From Flavobacteriaceae bacterium PS02293 (GTDB lineage Bacteria; Bacteroidota; Bacteroidia; Flavobacteriales; Weeksellaceae): DNA of 64,000 nucleotides. Location of the stretch: positions 248,001 through 312,000 of the forward strand of contig JASCOV010000003.1 of assembly GCA_029960045.1 (NCBI GenBank). Direction: 5' to 3'. Both the position numbers and the translations under genes were made by a program. The notes beneath the pieces were generated by a model. It did no database searches, was not told the origin of the DNA, and saw only the letters and a program-made list of their open reading frames with translations. Shown one piece after another: positions 7,590 through 12,799 of this stretch (positions are counted from its first letter, which is position 1; each line of letters begins with the position of its first letter).

Positions 7590-8290
7590 CCCCGATGGCG
7601 CGGATTTGCAATCCGCGACTTTATCTATCCCATAAAAACGACTTCAATATCCAGTGCACTATCCAAATCTGCGTAATTTCTGGCTGAGCTAAAATAGTAG
7701 CTTTCTGGTTCTGTTACTATTTTTTCGTTTACAGGGTTTTGATGAATGTAGTTGATTTTTTCTTTTATCCATTTGTTGGAAAAAACTTCTTCTGCATGAT
7801 AACCATCCTGCCAAACTTTATACATTTGTGGTCTGGCAAGATGCTCGCAGGATTTTTTAAAATAATCTATTAACCATTCTCTCCTGCTTTCAGGCTCTTC
7901 TAATATAGCTTGTACAATCTTCTTTGAGGTAAATTTTTTGAAGTCTCTCATTATTTCTGCTAATGAAAATGTGGAATCTGCTCTGCAAAATAAATGCAAG
8001 TGACTGTGCATTAAACAATATGAAAAGATAGTAAGTCCTTTGTTTTCCTGACAATGTTTCAAGGCATTTATGATGACATATTTTTGATTGAGCCTTGTGA
8101 AAATATCTACCCAGCCGACTGTTGTGATTGTTATAAAATATGCTTTTTCTATTTCCGTTGCTTTGTATTTTGTTGACATTACTTGTGTTTTTATTTGCTG
8201 TAAATATAGAATGAAAAAGCAATGATTGGTTTATCATTGCTTAGTTTTTATTGTGTGAAGAGCACGGATTGCAAATCCGCGCTATCGGGA
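7590..8290 (-). mobile_element. REP-associated transposase element (complete)
   Basis: About 700 bp bounded by CCCGAT (left) and ATCGGG (right). Left end palindrome GCGGATT-tgc-AATCCGC (7600-7616); then the transposase gene; right end with hairpin AAGCAATGAT/ATCATTGCTT (8217-8242) and CGGATT-gca-AATCCG (8265-8279). The same end organisation at 9018-9300 surrounds a deleted transposase, and single REP pairs lie at 5526, 7081 and 11306-11443. Confidence 0.8.
7625..8179 (-). CDS. REP-associated tyrosine transposase (RAYT)
   Basis: A 184-aa Y1 HUH-type transposase of the REP-associated group. The metal-binding HUH motif is in MHSHLHLF (His60 and His62). The family hallmark YIHQNPV is at residues 144-150, and Tyr127 or Tyr144 is the candidate nucleophile. 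These enzymes nick and move single-stranded DNA at REP hairpins, and matching hairpins lie on both sides of this gene. The ATG at 8179 gives the normal N-terminus. It separates two immunity genes and probably caused or exploited the deletion of the toxin that stood before the gene at 7195. It appears intact. Confidence 0.92.
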   Translation of the reverse strand: MSTKYKATEIEKAYFITITTVGWVDIFTRLNQKYVIINALKHCQENKGLTIFSYCLMHSHLHLFCRADSTFSLAEIMRDFKKFTSKKIVQAILEEPESRREWLIDYFKKSCEHLARPQMYKVWQDGYHAEEVFSNKWIKEKINYIHQNPVNEKIVTEPESYYFSSARNYADLDSALDIEVVFMG

Positions 8291-8311
8291 CTGGATTAGA
8301 TATTATTGTTA

Positions 8312-8917
8312 TCAATTTTGAAACTCTTCCCAAAGTTCATTTATCTTCTCCTGACTAGGAATTCCTGTACTACCAAAAAGCTCACATTTTGAATCAATAA
8401 AGTTGAGAAAAGAATCATCAAGTGATGGAAGATGGGTTATTTTATTCTTTTTCATTGTAACTCCATTTATTTGAAACCAATCACGAAAATATACTAAATT
8501 TTTATTTTTAAAGATCTTAACTAACGGAATATATGGGTTTTCTTTTCCGTAATTTCTAATTTCATCACGACTTTGGTAAATTTCCCAATAAATAAATAAG
8601 TATATGAATAAGAAATTAAAATTTCTAGAATTATAGTTAATGGTCATTTCTTTAATCCTTTCAACATACAGGCTATAATCTTCAATCTCGTTAATCCAAG
8701 GTGCATTAATGTCATTAAATAAATTAAAATCCTCGCTATCATTAAAGCTAATTTTTGAAGAATTAATAATACTTCTCCATTCATTAATTCTAATCAACCC
8801 TTCTTTGAACAATAGAATACTTGATACTTTATAATTTCCATTAAATTGAAAATCAGGATTATAAAGATTTATTAGTTCATCTAATCTAACATAAAACTTT
8901 TTTAATGTAGGTTTCAT
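8312..8917 (-). CDS. Putative orphan immunity protein
   Basis: A 201-aa protein I do not recognise. It has no signal peptide, is rich in Asn, Ile and aromatic residues, and has a mostly helical, partly hydrophobic middle (NFNFLFIYLFIYWEIYQ). It starts 5 bp after the stop codon of a 31-codon remnant (8923-9018) that is open upstream and cut by a REP end, the same pattern as the two other toxin stumps here. On that basis it is called immunity; no domain supports it. REP hairpins of the RAYT element lie about 20 bp beyond its stop codon. Confidence 0.5.
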   Translation of the reverse strand: MKPTLKKFYVRLDELINLYNPDFQFNGNYKVSSILLFKEGLIRINEWRSIINSSKISFNDSEDFNLFNDINAPWINEIEDYSLYVERIKEMTINYNSRNFNFLFIYLFIYWEIYQSRDEIRNYGKENPYIPLVKIFKNKNLVYFRDWFQINGVTMKKNKITHLPSLDDSFLNFIDSKCELFGSTGIPSQEKINELWEEFQN

Positions 8918-8922
8918 TTTAA

Positions 8923-9018
8923 TTATTTTAAATTATAAAATTTTGCTATTTTTTCAACTATCAAATCTAAATTTGATAAATCATGATTTGGCTTTGGAAA
9001 AAGACTTTGATCTAACCC
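8923..9018 (-). pseudogene. Stump of an unidentified toxin (last 31 codons)
   Basis: Frame open from the CCCCGAT REP end, encoding ...LDQSLFPKPNHDLSNLDL and ending in KIAKFYNLK. It is followed 5 bp later by the 201-aa gene at 8312. The toxin type cannot be told from what is left. Confidence 0.5.
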
Positions 9019-9300
9019 CGATGGCGGATTTGCAATCCGCGACTGTATCTATCCCATAAAAATGACTTCAATATCCAATGCACTATCCAAATCTGCGCAA
9101 TTTCTGGCTGAGCTAAAATAGTAGCTTTCTGGTTCTGTCTCTATTTTCTCAAAAAGTACGCTTGTTCTATTTCTGTTGCTTTGTATTTTGTAGACATTTT
9201 GTGTTACTGTAAATATAGAAATGAAAAAGCAATGATGGTTGATCATTGCTTAGTTTTTATTGTTGTGAAAAAGCACGGATTGCAAATCCGCGCTATCGGG
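9017..9300 (-). mobile_element. Deleted RAYT element
   Basis: A 284-bp derivative of the element at 7590-8290: CCCGAT plus GCGGATT-tgc-AATCCGC (9024-9040) at the left and hairpins 9227-9251 and 9276-9290 plus GCTATCGGG at the right. The transposase inside has lost about 400 bp. Confidence 0.82.
9049..9197 (-). pseudogene. Internally deleted RAYT transposase
   Basis: The first 15 codons (MSTKYKATEIEQAYF) match the intact transposase, then the sequence jumps to codon 153 or so (KIETEPESYYFSSARNCAD) in a different frame and ends VIFMG like the intact copy. All catalytic residues are gone. The ends of the element are retained, so it could only be moved in trans. Confidence 0.88.
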
Positions 9301-9400
9301 AACTAACTCCGTAAACCTTTTCTACTAATTTCCTTGCATCTTCAATAGGAATTTCTTTAATAGCAAAATTAGATAAATTTTCTGGTGAAATATTTAATAA
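9301..9400 (-). pseudogene. Fragment of ADP-ribosyltransferase-like toxin
   Basis: Encodes NISPENLSNFAIKEIPIEDA and continues RKLVEKVYGVS, homologous to the end of the toxin at 9914-10772 (NTSPENLSTFAVK, then IPIEDARKLLNELYG). It begins right after the terminator of the 9432 gene and is cut by the REP end at 9300. It shows that the codon equivalent to the TAG at 10079 was originally GAA. Confidence 0.75.
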
Positions 9401-9425
9401 AAAACCGCTCATTCTGAACGGTTTT
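9397..9425 (-). terminator. Terminator after the 9432 immunity gene
   Basis: AACCGTTC/GAGCGGTT stem (9403-9423) followed by TTTTTTATT on the minus strand, a few bases after the stop codon. Confidence 0.75.
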
Positions 9426-9431
9426 CTAAAT

Positions 9432-9899
9432 TTAAACTTTCTCTAATTCTTCCAATATTTTATTCATTACTTCTTGAGTAGTTAAGTATAAAATATCATT
9501 ATTAGTGTCATTGTAATTCTCATTTTTATCTTGAACTAACAATTTTGTCATATCTGGAACTTCATCTTTAAAATTTAAACGAATACACCCTCCATAGCCT
9601 TTTGGAATAATTCCTATATTATCATTCTTTTTTAATGATAAAAAGTCTATTTCACAATCTGTTTTTTGATAATTTTTAGGTTCTTTTCTGTTATAAATAA
9701 CATTATACTTTGTTCCTAAAATTATATCATTATCATTGCTGTAATTTTCTACATAAATAGAAGTGTTTCTATTTATTGGATTTAATTCATATTTAGAAAT
9801 GTCATTGTTGGAATACATTCTATGAAAGGCAAGAAATGGATATTTATTGATAAAGTCTTCACGAATATTGTCGTATAAATCATTTGTAATTGCTGTCAT
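9432..9899 (-). CDS. Putative immunity protein for the ART-like toxin
   Basis: A 155-aa acidic, Asn/Asp-rich protein with no recognised family. It lies 14 bp behind the ancestral stop codon of the ADP-ribosyltransferase-like toxin (9914) and has its own terminator, which is the toxin-immunity layout of the rest of this island. The ATG at 9899 (MTAITNDLYDNIREDF) is the first in frame. With the premature stop in the toxin, it would now sit 180 bp behind the end of translation, so coupling between the two is lost. The immunity role is inferred from position only. Confidence 0.55.
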   Translation of the reverse strand: MTAITNDLYDNIREDFINKYPFLAFHRMYSNNDISKYELNPINRNTSIYVENYSNDNDIILGTKYNVIYNRKEPKNYQKTDCEIDFLSLKKNDNIGIIPKGYGGCIRLNFKDEVPDMTKLLVQDKNENYNDTNNDILYLTTQEVMNKILEELEKV

Positions 9900-9913
9900 A
9901 TTAATTTAAGTTT

Positions 9914-10772
9914 TTATTTAATTGCTTTTTTATAAAATTCTAATGCTTCTTTGGGAGTGAGTTTTTTTGTGTTTTCTAACAAAAATAAACTATTTGGAAA
10001 TCCATCTTTGGTGATTTTAGCAGGAATATCTAATCCATACAATTCATTTAATAATTTTCTGGCATCTTCAATAGGAATCTATTTTACAGCAAAAGTAGAT
10101 AAATTTTCTGGTGATGTGTTGACAATAACTTCTAATTCTAAATCAAATCTATACTGATTTGCCGATTGTAAATTTAAACCTTTTAAATTTTTTGGTACAT
10201 AAACTTGCAAAACTCCTTTTGTCCCTGGCTTGGATGAAGATTCTATGCCAAAAATAATTGCTCTAATCGGATCTGTAGAAGTTGAAGCCCCATATTCTAT
10301 TGAGTTAAGATTTCCTGTAAAGACTTCTCCATTTATACTTTTCGTTGTTCCTCTGAAAAGTGCTTGTATTCCTACTTTTTCCAAATCCTCAGCCATTACA
10401 TTCTGATCTACTTTTTCTAAAAATACTATAAGTTCTTCTACTGTTTTTATTTTTCTACCACTAAGAATTCTTGATAGAATAGCTGCACCTCTTGCAATTC
10501 CTGCCCCTACTTCTGGTAGCAATCCCGAAGCAATATTATTGAGAATTTGCCAAAATTCTTCATCTATCTTTTTATTGGTGAAATATTCAGCAATAAAACA
10601 AGGGATATACAATTCTTTATCATTTTCTAAAACCGTTTTCATAGGAGCAAATGGTAGTTTAATCTCATTTCCAATCTCTTTTTCATCAGTACCAATATTA
10701 TACTGGTCAAATAAAAACAATGCAGTACCAATCCTGTATTTTTTTTCTTTTTCTAAATAATAAGCAAAACCC
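9914..10772 (-). pseudogene. ADP-ribosyltransferase-like toxin module, truncated and with an in-frame stop
   Basis: The open part runs from the TTG at 10720 to a TAG at 10079 (213 aa). Residues 120-200 look like an ADP-ribosyltransferase fold: Arg123 in ALFRGT, STS at 147-149, and Glu195/Glu197 in LELEVIV. After the TAG the same frame stays open for 54 more codons (IPIEDARKLLNELYGLDIPA to EFYKKAIK) and stops at 9914, so TAG is a nonsense mutation. The paralogous fragment at 9301 has GAA there. Upstream the frame continues without a start into the hairpin element at 10773, so the 5' end is missing too. The helical part before the ART region differs from the 841-aa protein, so it came from another carrier. 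Confidence 0.7.
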
Positions 10773-10960
10773 CCTGCTACCGCACGAATCCTTTCGTGTG
10801 GTTTATTATTTACAAATCAAATATTCTAAAACCATAATATCCTTCAAGATTCTATTTTAGATTTATACTCAGTTTTTTGTGTTTTTGTAAAGACATTAAA
10901 ATGAGAGAGTCAATGAAATTATTGTAAAAAGCCACACGAAAGGATTCGTGCGGCAGCGGT
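10773..10960. mobile_element. Small element with hairpin inverted ends
   Basis: A 22-bp sequence at 10780-10801 (CCGCACGAATCC...TTTCGTGTGG) recurs as its exact reverse complement at 10932-10953. Each end is itself a hairpin (CACGAA/TTCGTG). The 130 bp between are AT-rich and hold no gene. The right end interrupts the TNT immunity gene after codon 5; the left end cuts the ART-like toxin. It differs in sequence from the REP elements nearby. Confidence 0.78.
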
Positions 10961-10978
10961 GTCTAACTTAATCATAAT
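10961..10978 (-). pseudogene. First five codons of the TNT immunity gene
   Basis: ATGATTAAGTTAGAC (MIKLD) plus 3 bp of spacer behind the TNT-like toxin, identical to the start of the intact gene at 6999. The frame then runs into the hairpin element and stops after 13 unrelated codons. Confidence 0.85.
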
Positions 10979-11272
10979 TTAATTTTTTATTTTTAAATAT
11001 CCTTCTTGTATCAATTCATCTATATTTTCTGGTAATTCATATTGTATACCAAGTCCCTTTTTATTAAACCAAGGTATTATTTTTGCTTTTTTGGTTGCTT
11101 TTATTGGTTTTAAAATTTCATAAACTTTTAAAGGGTTTTTTTGATTTTCATTAGGAAGAGCTCTTTTCTCAAAATCCATTCCTTTTGGACTAACGAAACT
11201 CCCAGTATCATTGAAGTTTCCGAATTCATCATATCTCCCTCCGTATCTGTCAACCAAAGTTCCAGTTTTCAA
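10979..11272 (-). CDS. Orphan TNT-like toxin module (NAD+ glycohydrolase type)
   Basis: A 97-aa module matching the TNT (tuberculosis necrotizing toxin) domain pattern: TLVDRYGGRYDEFGNF, then FVSPKG and RALPNE, then KIIPWFNKKGLGIQYELP, then a closing helix. TNT domains hydrolyse NAD+. The frame is open upstream (NRGGFDIEEITLKTG, to about 11304) and is cut by a REP palindrome, so there is no start; the ORF start at 11272 is a TTG. Its own immunity gene is destroyed after five codons, but an intact copy stands at 6658. It is probably silent, unless recombined behind a carrier. Confidence 0.75.
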   Translation of the reverse strand: MKTGTLVDRYGGRYDEFGNFNDTGSFVSPKGMDFEKRALPNENQKNPLKVYEILKPIKATKKAKIIPWFNKKGLGIQYELPENIDELIQEGYLKIKN

Positions 11273-11305
11273 TGTAATTTCTTCAATATCAAAACCACCT
11301 CTGTT

Positions 11306-11443
11306 CGGATTGCAAATCCGCGCTATCGGGTAGTAATGTAAGTTTATTTTCTTTAAATATAGAAATGAAAAAGCAATGATAGTTTATCATTGCTTAGCTT
11401 TTATTGTTGTGAAGAGCACGGATTGCAAATCCGCGCTATCAGG
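11306..11443. repeat. Two REP-type units, 7 and 8
   Basis: CGGATT-gca-AATCCG followed by GCTATCGGG at 11306-11330, then hairpin AAGCAATGAT/ATCATTGCTT at 11371-11395 and CGGATT-gca-AATCCG at 11419-11433 with GCTATCAGG. The left unit truncates the TNT-like toxin; the right one lies 16 bp from the stop codon of the immunity gene at 11459. Confidence 0.82.
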
Positions 11444-11458
11444 TAGTGGTTAAGAAAT

Positions 11459-11749
11459 TTAAATTAGGTAGACTGTATCATCTACTTTTAATTTTTTATT
11501 AAAAGTATCGCTAAAAACAATAAAGACATTAAAAATATTTAAATTATTTTTCGACCGATAACCATCTACTTGACTAATTTTTGTTTTAATTTTTTTGTTC
11601 GATGATAATATTTCAACATCTTTATTTTCTAAGTATTTACGAATTTCTTTTATACCATAGTTCGGATCATAGCTTTCAATAATAAGTCCATATAGTATTT
11701 TGTCATTTAAATTTAATACTGATTCTATGTTTAATGTTTTGATATCCAT
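11459..11749 (-). CDS. Putative immunity protein for the HExxxH toxin
   Basis: A 96-aa protein without recognised domain, beginning MDIKTLNIESVLNLNDKILY and ending with beta-strand-like segments (NIFNVFIVFSD, KVDDTVYLI). Its start overlaps the end of the toxin module at 11731 by 19 bp, so translation of the two is coupled. Immunity is inferred from this arrangement. REP hairpins lie behind its stop codon in place of a normal terminator. Confidence 0.55.
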   Translation of the reverse strand: MDIKTLNIESVLNLNDKILYGLIIESYDPNYGIKEIRKYLENKDVEILSSNKKIKTKISQVDGYRSKNNLNIFNVFIVFSDTFNKKLKVDDTVYLI

Positions 11750-12342
11750 AATTCTTCTATAATTTTATTAATTGTTAATGATTCGTATTTTGTTCCTGAT
11801 AAAAAATGTTTGTGAGTTTCAAGTCTTTCAATTGCATCTTGTAAAAGATCTTCCCTATCTAAATGGGATAATTTTTTTCCGTGTTTGCTTGCTCTTACGC
11901 TTGCTTGAATTTCCTCTAATAAATCATTTGCTTGAACCGAAATATTTGGATCATAAAAAGTTTTTCCATTTAATGCCGCATAACGATGTCCTTCTAATTC
12001 GTGGGCAATCGCAGCTTGCCAACCTAATCTTGAATTTGCTGTCCCTAATGTCCCAGGCATTATGTCCGTATTAATATATAAAACATCCATTAATGCCATA
12101 TACCCCGTATTATTCGTTGACATTTCGTCAGCAAATTGTATCAACTCTTCAGCATTGTCTGTAAAATATTGTTTTGCATAATTAAAAATTTCTTTTTTGT
12201 CTGTAATCGATAATACTTTACTTCCCCTTAAACCATTTGATTCTACAATATTTCTCTTTTTTATTGCTTTTTTCAAATCTTTAATTATATCATCTAAAAC
12301 CTTTTCGGTTTTTGCTGCACTCTTCCAAAAATACTTTTTCAA
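11731..12342 (-). CDS. Orphan toxin module with HELEGH zincin-like motif
   Basis: A 203-aa toxin tip. The frame is open upstream to beyond 12456 and carries the shared segment LAKKGLSVRKLSENEYEILY up to KKYFWK, then diverges. The catalytic candidate is AAIAHELEGHRYAALNGKTF (residues 111-130), in which three, not two, residues separate the His-Glu pair from the second His. LLEEIQASVRASKHGKKLS follows, and the Glu there may be the third ligand. I read it as a variant metallopeptidase-type toxin, moderately sure. It lacks an upstream start and sits directly behind the terminator of the main immunity gene. Confidence 0.65.
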   Translation of the reverse strand: MKKYFWKSAAKTEKVLDDIIKDLKKAIKKRNIVESNGLRGSKVLSITDKKEIFNYAKQYFTDNAEELIQFADEMSTNNTGYMALMDVLYINTDIMPGTLGTANSRLGWQAAIAHELEGHRYAALNGKTFYDPNISVQANDLLEEIQASVRASKHGKKLSHLDREDLLQDAIERLETHKHFLSGTKYESLTINKIIEELWISKH

Positions 12343-12456
12343 AAATCCTGCTACCTCCGAATCTTTCCCTGCAAATATAGAAGTGCCTTTGTAAAGTATC
12401 TCGTATTCATTTTCTGATAACTTTCTTACAGATAAACCTTTTTTTGCCAGGTCTGT
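12325..12456 (-). repeat. Shared pre-toxin segment, copy 2
   Basis: About 130 bp nearly identical to part of the 841-aa toxin gene (13375-13506) and to 6440-6571. It encodes DLAKKGLSVRKLSENEYEIL and onward to KKYFWK. It starts 29 bp after a terminator. Confidence 0.85.
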
Positions 12457-12484
12457 TGTGAACTTTATTACATAAAAACATAAG

Positions 12485-12518
12485 AAAAAACCACTTCTTA
12501 GTTTTAGTAAAGAAGTGG
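12485..12518 (-). terminator. Terminator after the main toxin-immunity pair
   Basis: CCACTTCTT/AAGAAGTGG stem (12491-12518) with six T on the minus strand, 9 bp behind the stop codon of the immunity gene at 12527. Confidence 0.8.
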
Positions 12519-12526
12519 CTTTTAAA

Positions 12527-12799
12527 TTATTGTAATTCGTTTGGAACTTTATACATTGTATTTCTGGTTATAATCCTAATTAATTTATTAGTTTTCCTAT
12601 CTACAGTTATAGCCACCCCTGTTCCTCTTATAGGCGGATTATGACCAAAATGTACCGTGTATTCAAATTCAATGTCGGGATCCATTTCTAAAAGTAAAGG
12701 ATTTACTTTCTTATTAACCTGAACTTTGTTATAATCCGTTAGTAGGTCTAAAGCTTTTAAGGCTTTTGTTGCTTTTTCTATTATTTCTTTATCTGTCAT
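12527..12799 (-). CDS. Putative immunity protein of the 841-aa toxin
   Basis: A 90-aa protein with a helical start (DKEIIEKATKALKALDLLTD) and a beta-rich second half (FEYTVHFGHNPPIRGTG, VDRKTNKLIRIITRN), a small fold that could be NTF2- or cystatin-like. Its ATG overlaps the toxin stop codon by 4 bp (ATGA), the tightest coupling in the island, so it should be the cognate antitoxin of the zincin-like tip. I do not recognise a named family. Confidence 0.62.
   Translation of the reverse strand: MTDKEIIEKATKALKALDLLTDYNKVQVNKKVNPLLLEMDPDIEFEYTVHFGHNPPIRGTGVAITVDRKTNKLIRIITRNTMYKVPNELQ

Noticed and set aside
7890..8237. 115-codon frame over the transposase 5' end
   Set aside because: An alternative frame of the RAYT gene and its right-end hairpins.
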